Below, piece after piece: positions 1 through 10,743 of a stretch of DNA of 64,000 nucleotides (the first letter of the stretch is position 1; the number at the start of each line of letters is the position of its first letter). The notes below the pieces were generated by a model. That model was not told the origin of the DNA. It made no database searches and worked only from the letters and a program-made list of their open reading frames with translations. The translations under genes and the position numbers were made by a program. Source of the DNA: Oegoconia quadripuncta (Eukaryota; Arthropoda; Insecta; Lepidoptera; Autostichidae); assembly GCA_949316235.1 (NCBI GenBank), contig OX438741.1, positions 39,098,962 through 39,162,961 on the forward strand, in the 5' to 3' direction.

Positions 1-74
1 ATAGTATTTAAGTGATTACACGATCAATTGTTTCCATCTGGTGTTTCCATCGATTGCATCCTTGGTCTCCTTGG

Positions 75-357
75 TTTGTTGATTTGGAGGTCGCGGGTTC
101 GATCCCCAGCGGGGTACATGTTTAAGTACACGGTTTGGTTGGTGAGGGCATTTTAAATGTCCGCCTGGCTAGCTACCACCATCTTATCTAAATCTGCCGC
201 CAAGCAGCAATGTTAATGGCATTGTTGTGTTCCGGTTGTCAAAGATAGCCAGTCCCCCATATATTTGGGTTTCCAGGTCAGTACGCTTCCACCTTCGGCT
301 TCATCTTCACTTAACATCAGGTGTGATTGAGGTCAAGTGCTAACCCGTTGTGCATAA
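75..357 (+). repeat. SINE A copy, head diverged
   Basis: This is a tRNA-derived SINE. An exact Pol III B box (ggttcgatccc) lies near 90. It is followed by the family body (cgcctggctagctaccacc, ctgccgccaagcagcaatg, gtgattgaggtcaagtgc) and it ends in gtgcataaaaaa. The A-box half upstream is no longer recognisable, so the left edge is approximate. About 15 copies of this family occur in the window. Family identity by name is not known to me. Confidence 0.8.
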
Positions 358-528
358 AAAACCCTCCTTCTTTGGGGAGTCGAGTAAAAAGTAAGGCTTT
401 GTCGGTTGTTTTACCAATTTTCTGCGGTTTAATCATCCATTCGTAGTTACATACTTCGCTATTACCGTAAACCTATGGACCAGCACATTACACGGGACCG
501 CCCGCGCCGGGGTCTGCGCTCCGATTTC
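358..528. other. Unassigned flank of the tandem duplication
   Basis: Non-repetitive sequence up to the first base of the duplicated unit. It includes a short GC-rich patch (about 490-523) immediately before the junction. Nothing coding is seen. Confidence 0.5.
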
Positions 529-1279
529 TATTTATGTGAACATTATCGCGAAGGTTATCCGAGACCCATTGACCCAAGTACTTGTATTAAATTACACTTT
601 TGAGCAGAGTTGGAAAGTGTAATAGGCGGCACAGAGTCCTGTCACGCTTGAAAATTATAAATTTGCTCGTTATCGTGTCATATCTGAGTCCATAAACTTC
701 TTCATAACGTTCATATACTACTTAGTATAATAAATAAGGTTAGCTTAAGTCGGTAAAGGTCGACCAAGAAGGACGTTCGTCAATCAAGTGACTGACGTAC
801 TCACAAAAGGTCAACGAGCGTGTATGAAGCATTTGATGAGAGTGGAAGAAGCATAAGTAGTATGTCAGGATCGTTGCAAGTGGTGCCACTTACAAATTAC
901 TCCCACAAGCGACCTTTCGTAAAATACGCCCCCGCCACGTACACGTCGCTGGCCGCCCTTTAACAGCCGCCACAGCTAACTCGACATCTCCGACATACTG
1001 CACTCGCCGGCGAGGGCAGTTAAGCGTTACACCGCCCCACTATACGCTCTACACGGTCGACACTAGTCGTCGTCGTTCAAAATGTACGTTTAGACAACAA
1101 TATATATCGTACCTACTAGATAAACAAAAACTGGGTAGTCCTAAGCACTACTCATAGACGAAATAATATAATTCTACTTTGTTTCATTTAATAATATTAT
1201 ATTTTCATCATTTTAAGCAGACGATATCACTTATTTATGCGTTTCATTCACGTCAGCGCACCACTACACTACACATTGT

Positions 1280-1566
1280 CCATTTGAATAGAATAGAATA
1301 GAATAAGCGCTTCCTGGGTTATAGCTGAAAATCAGTGCCTGCTCGTTAATTGAGCATTTTTAATGCACTGAGCTATGACCTTGTTGCATGACTGTTGCAC
1401 ACATGCTCACATATAATGAATCGGCAGTAAGTTTTGAAGGTATTTGTTTACATCTGTTTGTATTTGTTAAATACTGTATGTCTCTTGTTGTTTTCTTATT
1501 TGTTCATGCTTCTCTCTTGTCTGTGTGCCAGCTTATGCAATAAACTTTTTGTCTATCTATCTATCT
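1280..1566 (+). repeat. Retrotransposon 3' tail-like segment (copy 1)
   Basis: The segment runs from a short gaata repeat to a polyadenylation-type aataaa near 1540, followed by a ctat microsatellite (about 1553-1565). The same phrase, 'ttatgcaataaactttttat' plus an atct tail, ends the LINE-like segment at 40,085-40,432. That supports a 3' UTR of a non-LTR element, not a host transcript end. Confidence 0.5.
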
Positions 1567-2024
1567 TTTGGCTATTATTCCACTAACGCACATCATTACA
1601 AGTCTCTTTTCTCCAAATTAAAAATTGTGTGTTCGGAGAGTTTCTTGCGTCGCTTCTTCTCTTCGACTATACACATTACGAAGCGATGGTAGTCTGTTAG
1701 GTTAAATTCCACCATGCAACGCCCTAAGTCGAGGTTCCAGCTCCCGCGGGCACCCTTAGGCGTCGGTTACAAACTTCGCATCTCGTGCTGTTGTACACAG
1801 ATAGTGTGCTCCCGCGCTCGCCCACCCGCCCGGTGAAAAGCTGAAAAAGTCCCGTGACGTTCCTGATCGAAAAAAAAAAGTTGCAAGTGGACATCAATAG
1901 TATCTGCCAACCCGAAACAGCTATTATAAAATTTTAATATAGAATCATAAATTGTAAAATACTTATTTAAAAAGAATTTAAGTGTATAAAAGCAGCATAT
2001 TCTGCGAGCGCCTTGTTGGCTTTT

Positions 2025-2142
2025 TTACTATAAAATGTATCCTATGACACTCTGGACAACAACACGAATGTAACGACTTATTGTACTCCAAAGCCGTTAA
2101 GCCGTTTAGGCTACAGGTAACTTAGAAATCTACATACAAACA
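2025..2142 (-). repeat. Repeat D fragment (copy 1)
   Basis: Matches, in reverse, the repeat seen at 24,345, 46,385, 54,990 and 58,340: ataaaatgtatcctatgaca, then gccgtttaggctacag and aaatctacatacaaa. The middle part is diverged. Class unknown. Confidence 0.6.
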
Positions 2143-2455
2143 CCTTTTCATACTTGACCTCAATCACACCTTGTTAAGTGAAGATGAGGCCAAAGGTGGA
2201 AGCGTACTGACCTGGAATCCCCATCTCATTTGGAGGACTAGCTATCTTATATCTGACAACGGGAACACAACAATGCTATTAAGATTACTGTTTGGCGGCA
2301 GACTTAGATAAGATGGTGGTAGCTAGCCACGCGGCCATTTAGAATGCCCTACCAACTAAAACGGAGTACTAAATATGTACCTCGCTGGGAATCGAACCTA
2401 TCCGACCTCCGATTTATAGAAACTATGTTGTTCACATTGAGCCATGAAGGCGGTT
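2143..2455 (-). repeat. SINE A, full length (copy 1)
   Basis: Reads on the minus strand from a tRNA-like head (about 2455 down to 2390, B box partly decayed: gggaatcgaacc) to a tail at about 2150. It has 'cacaccttgttaagtg' where most copies have 'cacacctgatgttaagtg', a private change shared exactly by the second unit copy. Confidence 0.85.
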
Positions 2456-2921
2456 AGACTGTCATCCCTGAGTTTCTTGCTTGTTCTTCTCTGGGGAGTG
2501 AGCCTTTACCATGGCTACCATGAATTCCAACTACTCCTGTTATAGTAAACTATAGTTCTATCACTGTCACTCACACCGACAACGAGCAGGCAAGGTACTA
2601 AGAAAGTAAGGTGCGAATTTTCTAATCTATTACCATAATAGTGATTTACTCGGAGACTTCAAATTTACCCACTGTACTGTATAGAGACGTGCATAAGCTA
2701 AGGATGCGATTTAATAAGAATGGGTCAACTTAGATATTTCCAGTGGTTATCAAGCGGCGGGCCCGTGACGTAGCCATGGGTACATAGCGGGGCAATTAAT
2801 CGCGGGCCGCACCACCACTGCGGCCCTGCCCGATATATTTATTTACGCGTTGATTTCCCGCGGGAACGCGATTCAATAACCCGATGAACGGCTCCATCCG
2901 AGATAATACTCAACAAATTGA

Positions 2922-2946
2922 GTTCCAATGAACGTTAGATTGGAAC
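2922..2946. other. Perfect 8-bp inverted repeat
   Basis: gttccaat at 2922-2929 faces attggaac at 2939-2946 across a 9-bp spacer. It lies in a low-repeat stretch (about 2700-3000) of the duplicated unit with GC-rich blocks and palindromic gcgggccgc. It could be a transcription-factor site or chance; the second copy is 3,787 bp downstream. Confidence 0.35.
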
Positions 2947-3084
2947 CTATCTCTTTTGTACGATATTTAAATTAAAGAGCATAAAATATGTAGATGAGTC
3001 TCAATCCGGTCATTTGTTTAACGACCCCATCTATTCGAATCGGGGCGCCGATACAGATCTTTGTAGGTGATTTTCTTTTTATAA

Positions 3085-3170
3085 ACGAGAAATACGTACG
3101 AGAATAAATGCAAAATTAATGTATTGCCTTTTTGTACAATAAAGCGTTTACAAACAAACAAACAAACAAT
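3085..3170 (+). repeat. LINE-like tail with aataaa and caaa repeat (copy 1)
   Basis: Contains attgcctttttgtacaataa and agcgtttacaaac, followed by four caaa units. The same segment appears reversed at 18,000-18,060. This is typical of a 5'-truncated non-LTR insertion that kept only its 3' end. Confidence 0.6.
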
Positions 3171-3981
3171 ACGTACTGTCAAGATTATTGTTCGCTACAG
3201 ACCCGTGTATGTGTATTGCAAGCGTAATTCCTCTAGAAACGATGGACAATTTTGCTTTGAAAGATTAAGTCAATAGATCCATGACGCTTGCGGTCGCGGA
3301 TGTTTATCGTTGAGTTTGTTTCACAACGGTTTGTCGCCTCATGTCGTTTCGATTAACCCTCCATTAAAATGCAATGAATATGTTCGGTTGTGGTTCGGTG
3401 GCGGGAACACTGTTCAGTCGCGCAGTTTATGTGTTTACTAACGAATGCCTAATTTTAGCACTACGGAACCCTATGGTAAGGTTGCGATCGTCCTTAACTT
3501 CAGTATTATACGGGAATAGGAATTAAACGAACAGATTAAGTTAACTTGTCCGTGGGACTATATTTTGTATAGAATAGGCACCAGATTACACAAGGTTACA
3601 AAGGGTAATTATCCATACAAAACGGACCTAGTGCGCGACAAGGACTGCCATGTCAAGCGCGGGGCGGACGGGAGCGCTGACGCACACATTCCACGTTCCA
3701 CAAATACGCTTCTTGACTCCCGCTGCATCTACTCGACAAAGATAGTGGTCCGGGTTTACTTAGTTTGGATCTCCTGTTTCCAAATTATTGACACTAAGTT
3801 GTACTTTAATGTAACAATTTTGAGAGAAGATAAAAAAAATTGCTATTCTTTACTCTTTATTCTTTTATTAAACAAAAAATACAAACAGATTACAGTCAGA
3901 AAATATGTACAAAGGTGAGCTATCCATCCAACCCTACTGGAGGTTAGAAACGTTACACGGGAGGGGAACAAATAAAAAATG

Positions 3982-4262
3982 CTATTATTAAATATAATAA
4001 TAAATATCTTTGCACATACACACAGCGTCATCTAGTTCCACACTAAGCAACTAGGCTTGTATTATGGATACCAGATGGTTGATAAACTACACAAATACAT
4101 ATATTTTTTTGTAAATAAATTCATAAATAAATGAAAAACATCTATAACTCGGGAACACAATATGTCTGTATTCATCATACAAACTTATGCCCGCCGGGAT
4201 TCGAACCCGCGACCTTTTGGTATAGCAGTCAGAATTTAAACCACGACACCAAACAGGTCGTC
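3982..4262 (-). repeat. SINE B, full length (copy 1)
   Basis: tRNA-derived SINE on the minus strand. The B box, read in reverse as ggattcgaaccc, is at about 4197-4208. The A-box region is mutated (ccacgacaccaaac instead of ccactacaccaaac). The body carries the family phrases gttatggatgttttt and tggcgctgtgtgtatgtgc (here with one change), and the 3' end is an att-rich tail at about 3985. Confidence 0.85.
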
Positions 4263-5066
4263 AATTATTACTTTACAACTAACGTAAGGGAATAGTCTCG
4301 AGTACGCGGGCCGAGTATTTATGTGAACATTATCGCGAAGGTTATCCGAGACCCATTGACCCAAGTACTTGTATTAAATTACACTTTTGAGCAGAGTTGG
4401 AAAGTGTAATAGGCGGCACAGAGTCCTGTCACGCTTGAAAATTATAAATTTGCTCGTTATCGTGTCATATCTGAGTCCATAAACTTCTTCATAACGTTCA
4501 TATACTACTTAGTATAATAAATAAGGTTAGCTTAAGTCGGTAAAGGTCGACCAAGAAGGACGTTCGTCAATCAAGTGACTGACGTACTCACAAAAGGTCA
4601 ACGAGCGTGTATGAAGCATTTGATGAGAGTGGAAGAAGCATAAGTAGTATGTCAGGATCGTTGCAAGTGGTGCCACTTACAAATTACTCCCACAAGCGAC
4701 CTTTCGTAAAATGCGCCCCCGCCACGTACACGTCGCTGGCCGCCCTTTAACAGCCGCCACAGCTAACTCGACATCTCCGACATACTGCACTCGCCGGCGA
4801 GGGCAGTTAAGCGTTACACCGCCCCACTATACGCTCTACACGGTCGACACTAGTCGTCGTCGTTCAAAATGTACGTTTAGACAACAATATATATCGTACC
4901 TACTAGATAAACAAAAACTGGGTAGTCCTAAGCACTACTCATAGACGAAATAATATAATTCTACTTTGTTTCATTTAATAATATTATATTTTCATCATTT
5001 TAAGCAGACGATATCACTTATTTATGCGTTTCATTCACGTCAGCGCACCACTACACTACACATTGT

Positions 5067-5353
5067 CCATTTGAATAGAATAGAATAGAATAAGCGCTTC
5101 CTGGGTTATAGCTGAAAATCAGTGCCTGCTCGTTAATTGAGCATTTTTAATGCACTGAGCTATGACCTTGTTGCATGACTGTTGCACACATGCTCACATA
5201 TAATGAATCGGCAGTAAGTTTTGAAGGTATTTGTTTACATCTGTTTGTATTTGTTAAATACTGTATGTCTCTTGTTGTTTTCTTATTTGTTCATGCTTCT
5301 CTCTTGTCTGTGTGCCAGCTTATGCAATAAACTTTTTGTCTATCTATCTATCT
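5067..5353 (+). repeat. Retrotransposon 3' tail-like segment (copy 2)
   Basis: Exact counterpart of 1280-1566, including the gaata and ctat microsatellites at the same repeat counts. Equal microsatellite lengths in both units argue for a very young duplication or an assembly artefact. Confidence 0.5.
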
Positions 5354-5811
5354 TTTGGCTATTATTCCACTAACGCACATCATTACAAGTCTCTTTTCTC
5401 CAAATTAAAAATTGTGTGTTCGGAGAGTTTCTTGCGTCGCTTCTTCTCTTCGACTATACACATTACGAAGCGATGGTAGTCTGTTAGGTTAAATTCCACC
5501 ATGCAACGCCCTAAGTCGAGGTTCCAGCTCCCGCGGGCACCCTTAGGCGTCGGTTACAAACTTCGCATCTCGTGCTGTTGTACACAGATAGTGTGCTCCC
5601 GCGCTCGCCCACCCGCCCGGTGAAAAGCTGAAAAAGTCCCGTGACGTTCCTGATCGAAAAAAAAAAGTTGCAAGTGGACATCAATAGTATCTGCCAACCC
5701 GAAACAGCTATTATAAAATTTTAATATAGAATCATAAATTGTAAAATACTTATTTAAAAAGAATTTAAGTGTATAAAAGCAGCATATTCTGCGAGCGCCT
5801 TGTTGGCTTTT

Positions 5812-5929
5812 TTACTATAAAATGTATCCTATGACACTCTGGACAACAACACGAATGTAACGACTTATTGTACTCCAAAGCCGTTAAGCCGTTTAGGCTA
5901 CAGGTAACTTAGAAATCTACATACAAACA
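5812..5929 (-). repeat. Repeat D fragment (copy 2)
   Basis: Counterpart of 2025-2142 in the second tandem unit. Confidence 0.6.
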
Positions 5930-6242
5930 CCTTTTCATACTTGACCTCAATCACACCTTGTTAAGTGAAGATGAGGCCAAAGGTGGAAGCGTACTGACCT
6001 GGAATCCCCATCTCATTTGGAGGACTAGCTATCTTATATCTGACAACGGGAACACAACAATGCTATTAAGATTACTGTTTGGCGGCAGACTTAGATAAGA
6101 TGGTGGTAGCTAGCCACGCGGCCATTTAGAATGCCCTACCAACTAAAACGGAGTACTAAATATGTACCTCGCTGGGAATCGAACCTATCCGACCTCCGAT
6201 TTATAGAAACTATGTTGTTCACATTGAGCCATGAAGGCGGTT
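5930..6242 (-). repeat. SINE A (copy 2)
   Basis: Counterpart of 2143-2455. It shares all the private substitutions of that copy, so it arose by the segmental duplication and not by independent insertion. Confidence 0.85.
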
Positions 6243-6871
6243 AGACTGTCATCCCTGAGTTTCTTGCTTGTTCTTCTCTGGGGAGTGAGCCTTTACCATG
6301 GCTACCATGAATTCCAACTACTCCTGTTATAGTAAACTATAGTTCTATCACTGTCACTCACACCGACAACGAGCAGGCAAGGTACTAAGAAAGTAAGGTG
6401 CGAATTTTCTAATCTATTACCATAATAGTGATTTACTCGGAGACTTCAAATTTACCCACTGTACTGTATAGAGACGTGCATAAGCTAAGGATGCGATTTA
6501 ATAAGAATGGGTCAACTTAGATATTTCCAGTGGTTATCAAGCGGCGGGCCCGTGACGTAGCCATGGGTACATAGCGGGGCAATTAATCGCGGGCCGCACC
6601 ACCACTGCGGCCCTGCCCGATATATTTATTTACGCGTTGATTTCCCGCGGGAACGCGATTCAATAACCCGATGAACGGCTCCATCCGAGATAATACTCAA
6701 CAAATTGAGTTCCAATGAACGTTAGATTGGAACCTATCTCTTTTGTACGATATTTAAATTAAAGAGCATAAAATATGTAGATGAGTCTCAATCCGGTCAT
6801 TTGTTTAACGACCCCATCTATTCGAATCGGGGCGCCGATACAGATCTTTGTAGGTGATTTTCTTTTTATAA

Positions 6872-6957
6872 ACGAGAAATACGTACGAGAATAAATGCAA
6901 AATTAATGTATTGCCTTTTTGTACAATAAAGCGTTTACAAACAAACAAACAAACAAT
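6872..6957 (+). repeat. LINE-like tail (copy 2)
   Basis: Counterpart of 3085-3170 with the same four caaa units. Confidence 0.6.
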
Positions 6958-7768
6958 ACGTACTGTCAAGATTATTGTTCGCTACAGACCCGTGTATGTG
7001 TATTGCAAGCGTAATTCCTCTAGAAACGATGGACAATTTTGCTTTGAAAGATTAAGTCAATAGATCCATGACGCTTGCGGTCGCGGATGTTTATCGTTGA
7101 GTTTGTTTCACAACGGTTTGTCGCCTCATGTCGTTTCGATTAACCCTCCATTAAAATGCAATGAATATGTTCGGTTGTGGTTCGGTGGCGGGAACACTGT
7201 TCAGTCGCGCAGTTTATGTGTTTACTAACGAATGCCTAATTTTAGCACTACGGAACCCTATGGTAAGGTTGCGATCGTCCTTAACTTCAGTATTATACGG
7301 GAATAGGAATTAAACGAACAGATTAAGTTAACTTGTCCGTGGGACTATATTTTGTATAGAATAGGCACCAGATTACACAAGGTTACAAAGGGTAATTATC
7401 CATACAAAACGGACCTAGTGCGCGACAAGGACTGCCATGTCAAGCGCGGGGCGGACGGGAGCGCTGACGCACACATTCCACGTTCCACAAATACGCTTCT
7501 TGACTCCCGCTGCATCTACTCGACAAAGATAGTGGTCCGGGTTTACTTAGTTTGGATCTCCTGTTTCCAAATTATTGACACTAAGTTGTACTTTAATGTA
7601 ACAATTTTGAGAGAAGATAAAAAAAATTGCTATTCTTTACTCTTTATTCTTTTATTAAACAAAAAATACAAACAGATTACAGTCAGAAAATATGTACAAA
7701 GGTGAGCTATCCATCCAACCCTACTGGAGGTTAGAAACGTTACACGGGAGGGGAACAAATAAAAAATG

Positions 7769-8049
7769 CTATTATTAAATATAATAATAAATATCTTTGC
7801 ACATACACACAGCGTCATCTAGTTCCACACTAAGCAACTAGGCTTGTATTATGGATACCAGATGGTTGATAAACTACACAAATACATATATTTTTTTGTA
7901 AATAAATTCATAAATAAATGAAAAACATCTATAACTCGGGAACACAATATGTCTGTATTCATCATACAAACTTATGCCCGCCGGGATTCGAACCCGCGAC
8001 CTTTTGGTATAGCAGTCAGAATTTAAACCACGACACCAAACAGGTCGTC
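7769..8049 (-). repeat. SINE B (copy 2)
   Basis: Counterpart of 3982-4262, with the same A-box mutation. Confidence 0.85.
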
Positions 8050-8102
8050 AATTATTACTTTACAACTAACGTAAGGGAATAGTCTCGAGTACGCGGGCCG
8101 TG

Positions 8103-8432
8103 CTTTTTGCACACCTGCAACGCGTGTGGCTCGACGTCACGCATCGCGCACGTACAGCGCCGCAAACTTATCTGTTCCGGTGAAAGAGGCGCTGCTAGTG
8201 AACAACTGCGTCATTTCCATACCATTTTCATTAGTTCCAATGTTGGCCACTGGGTCAAATAAATTTGTGGCACTTAATCCCCTTCGTAACTCCAAAAGAG
8301 TACTTAGCGAAACGTTTACGACGCGACGAGAATTGCCCGGAGAATAAACGCTTTTACGATCTGTATCAGATACAGGTATAAGTGGTGCCTAAAGGTCATT
8401 GAAATTGCATAATTTGTTTAAGTATACTGTAA
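8103..8432. other. Unassigned right flank of the duplication
   Basis: Single-copy-looking sequence. A 73-codon open frame crosses it, but its composition and residues suggest no known protein. It might be the remnant of a longer LINE 5' to the recognisable coding end, but I see no supporting motif. Confidence 0.4.
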
Positions 8433-8938
8433 ATGAGACTCCCACTTCAGTTTTCAGCGACAAGACATACCCACATAATGTATTGTAAAGTCGTTGAATC
8501 AATATTCAATGCAACTATTGCATATCATTATAGCACATCCTTTGTGGGACACAGCATACGCTTTTACAATAAAATACCAGAACATGTATTGAGTTTAACA
8601 GAGCAGAAATTTAAACGCCACATTAAAGAAACTCTGTGTAAGAAGGGTTATTACAGGATAGATGATTATTTAGGCGATAAGGAGGTCTGGTGTTAGCTGG
8701 TCGTTATGTTAATTGCTATTGTTTTGTAATATGTAATATAAGATGTAGTATTGTTGTAAGGATGGAGACTAGTTGAAAAGATGTGTTGTTGCGGAGTTTC
8801 TTGTCGCTTCTTCTCCCTAACCATAACACCTTGTGAAGCGATGTAGTTAAAAAAAGAAAAATAGCATGTTGACTTTCAATAAGTGATATTTTTGTATCCT
8901 ACATTGAATAAAATATTTTTGATTTTTGATTTTTTTGT
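8433..8938 (+). pseudogene. LINE (jockey/CR1-group) 3' end, coding remnant plus UTR
   Basis: The last ~55 residues before the stop at 8694-8696 read IRFYNKIPEHVLSL, FKRHIKETLC, YYRIDDYL. These match the conserved C-terminal tail of insect non-LTR reverse transcriptases (family knowledge), where a phrase of the form 'FYNKLP…KFK…L…KAYY…DYL' ends ORF2. The upstream part of the 87-codon frame is not clearly related. The 3' UTR runs to aataaaatat and a gattttt-type repeat at about 8905-8937. The element is heavily 5'-truncated and has no catalytic residues. A SINE B begins immediately after the tail. Confidence 0.75.
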
Positions 8939-9092
8939 ATGACGACCCGTTTGGTGTAGTGATTTGGAACTCTGACTGCAATACCAAAAGGTCGCGGGGT
9001 CGAATATTACTGACCTGTGTTCCCGAGTTATGGATGTTTTACATTTATATAATAAATTCATTTACCAAAAAAAATGTATTTGTGTAGTATAC
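8939..9092 (+). repeat. SINE B, decayed head
   Basis: tRNA-like head with A box tggtgtagtga; the B box is damaged (ggggtcgaata) and about 20 bases of the following body are missing. It runs directly into an oppositely oriented SINE B at 9093, forming a tail-to-tail pair. Confidence 0.8.
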
Positions 9093-9268
9093 AACCTACA
9101 TAAATTCATTTTTTTTTGTAAATAAATACTTATTATAAATGAAAACATGCAAAACTCGGGTACACATGTCCGTATTCATCATACAAACATATTCCCCTAG
9201 CGGGATTCGAACCCGCAACCTTTTGGTATAGTGGTCAGAGATAACCACTACACCAAACAGGTCGTCGT
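9093..9268 (-). repeat. SINE B, 3'-truncated
   Basis: Minus-strand copy with a good B box (reverse gggattcgaacccgc near 9200) and A-box side accactacaccaaac at about 9243-9257. It lacks the terminal 'cacaagcctagttgctt' part, consistent with loss at the junction with its neighbour. Confidence 0.8.
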
Positions 9269-9514
9269 GATAATAACTCAAACTGTTTTTCTGTCGGACC
9301 AAGACTATTCGACAGATAGACAGTCATTACTTCTGATCTGAAGGAAAGGCGTCCTTAGAAGACTCTGAACGTGCAGATTCAGCGGTCGGATGGAGGCCAG
9401 AATAGTTCACTTATACTTCCCAATCCCATTCCCAGTATGTAGTTGCGTGTATCATGGCTCGAGGAGGACTACGAAAAAGTATCATAATTTATATAATAGC
9501 TATTATATATTTAT

Positions 9515-9735
9515 CTTAAATATCCGCCTGGCTAACTACCACCATCTTATCTAAATCTGCCGCCAAACAGCAAAGTTAATAGCAGTGTTGTGTTTCGGGT
9601 TGTCAGCGATAAAATAGCCAGGCCCCCAAATGTGTTGGGGTTTCCTGGTCAGTACGCTACCACCTTCGACCTCATCTTCACTTAACATCAGGTGTGATTG
9701 AGGTCAAGTACGAACCCGCCGTGCATAAAAAAAAT
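9515..9735 (+). repeat. SINE A, 5'-truncated
   Basis: Begins inside the body at tccgcctggctaactacc and has no tRNA-like head. It ends at gtgcataaaaaaaattg. 5' truncation is expected of target-primed reverse transcription. Confidence 0.85.
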
Positions 9736-9819
9736 TGCCTTTGGTAATCAATCAATGTACGGGCAAGTGCATCATAGAGCGTGTACTCCCAATGTGAAGG
9801 TCGTCTGTCCACCTCGTCT

Positions 9820-9892
9820 ATCGGGATGCGAACTAGCGACCTTTTGGTATAGCAGTCCTAGTGTCTAACCACTACACTAACGAGGTCGTCTA
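9820..9892 (-). repeat. tRNA-like SINE head related to SINE B
   Basis: On the minus strand it shows the order A box (ttagtgtagtggttag), 'gctataccaaaaggtcgc' and a weak B box (agttcgcatcc). The downstream body does not match SINE B, so it may be a relative with a different tail or a badly decayed copy. Confidence 0.6.
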
Positions 9893-10439
9893 GATCGTTG
9901 ATTTGATTATCGCCATTGAGCCACGGAGGCAGTTGTATTAGATTAGTTAATATAATTTTCAAATATAACCTTGGTAAGGGCGCCCACTTAATTATTTATT
10001 TCTCATTTACACTGAGCGAGTGGTGAGGCTGTTTGAACAGCGCCGCCTGGAGCCGAACACATAGATATTAATAAGACAATCATCACGTGACGGTGGGAGC
10101 CAATAAAAACGTTAATTTAAACACGCTTTTTTAAATTGACAACCACATAAAAAGCCAGGATATCAATTCTGTACAAAGTTCGCACACTGAGCACTGAGCA
10201 TGTTTTGCAGAGAAAGTTTTGAATTCTTTAGTAAACTGTAAGAGGCATGTCTATAATAGTTGCAAACTATGTCGGTAAGCTCCTTGTGCAGGCGAGACGG
10301 GAAATATTCCACATTTCCTTAATCCCCTTACAGTGGCGGTCTCAGGGAATTCATTATAAACTGTAGCGCAGAAATTTGTGACACTTAATTTAAATTACTT
10401 GTAGTTATTTTCCCTCTACAAAAGATCGGCGGAATATCT
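9893..10439. other. Unassigned sequence
   Basis: No repeat family, coding potential or RNA fold that I can support. A short AT-rich block precedes ordinary-composition sequence. Confidence 0.4.
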
Positions 10440-10510
10440 CCAGACTCCTTCCACTGCAGTTTTTGTAAGTTGGGATCAAGACAACTCGACATGGCACCCT
10501 TTTAAGGTAG
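10440..10510 (-). repeat. Decayed R1-type LINE 3' UTR fragment
   Basis: ccttccactgcagtttttgt, then gggatcaagaca and ggcaccctttt, align loosely with the LINE UTR at 42,360-42,430 (ctcccactgcaactcctgta, aggatcaacagt). Divergence is high. Confidence 0.4.
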
Positions 10511-10589
10511 TCGGAGATGAGTTCACACTTAAGCCTGGTGCTCTAGTTTTTGGTACATAGATTCTACGTAACTTTGGTCGCCTGACCAG

Positions 10590-10690
10590 CTGGTGCCATG
10601 ATGGTGGTCATCTAATTCTGCCAAGCACGAATGTGTATAGTACTTTTGTGTACCGATTGTTACAGATAAGATAGCTAGTCCCACAAAGTG
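10590..10690 (+). repeat. SINE A, strongly decayed fragment
   Basis: Recognisable only through gatggtggtcatctaattct, gccaagca, and agataagatagctagtccca. This is an old copy. Confidence 0.5.
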
Positions 10691-10694
10691 AAAG

Positions 10695-10743
10695 TCAAAA
10701 ATGCTTTATTTCGTAGAGTACCTACGAAATAAAGCATTTTTGA
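10695..10743. repeat. Perfect 22-bp inverted repeat with 5-bp loop
   Basis: tcaaaaatgctttatttcgt ag (10695-10716) is followed by agtac and its exact reverse complement (10722-10743). The arm resembles the 'aaaaatgctttatttt' LINE tail at 30,660. Two truncated LINE ends in opposite orientation, or template switching, would give this structure. Confidence 0.8.

Larger units (their letters stand above)
529..4315. repeat. Tandem segmental duplication, copy 1
   Basis: The 3,787-bp unit starting at tatttatgtgaacattatcg is repeated directly and in full at 4316-8102. Every landmark I compared keeps the same 3,787-bp offset, so there is no net insertion or deletion. The only base difference I noticed is A at 926 against G at 4713. 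The unit carries one SINE A, one SINE B, a fragment of repeat D, and two LINE-like tails, all duplicated with it. No convincing gene lies in it. Either this is a very recent duplication or the assembly has placed two haplotypes in tandem. Confidence 0.95.
4316..8102. repeat. Tandem segmental duplication, copy 2
   Basis: Second copy of the 3,787-bp unit. The junction reads gcgggccg-ag-tatttatg: the unit end (…gcgggccg, 4313) joins the unit start with two extra bases. After copy 2 the sequence leaves the unit at tgctttttgc (8101). Embedded elements are at +3,787 from copy 1. The G at 4713 creates an ATG that opens a 77-codon frame absent from copy 1, which I regard as meaningless. Confidence 0.95.

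Noticed and set aside
3565..3918. 117-codon open frame repeated in both tandem units (also 7352-7705)
   Set aside because: Its presence twice reflects the segmental duplication, not selection. It starts at a non-ATG codon, crosses an AT-rich stretch, and shows no family motif.
529..8102. Direct repeats as the LTRs of a retrovirus-like element
   Set aside because: The two copies abut with nothing between them, lack tg…ca ends and a primer-binding site, and contain SINEs. No gag-pol sequence is present.
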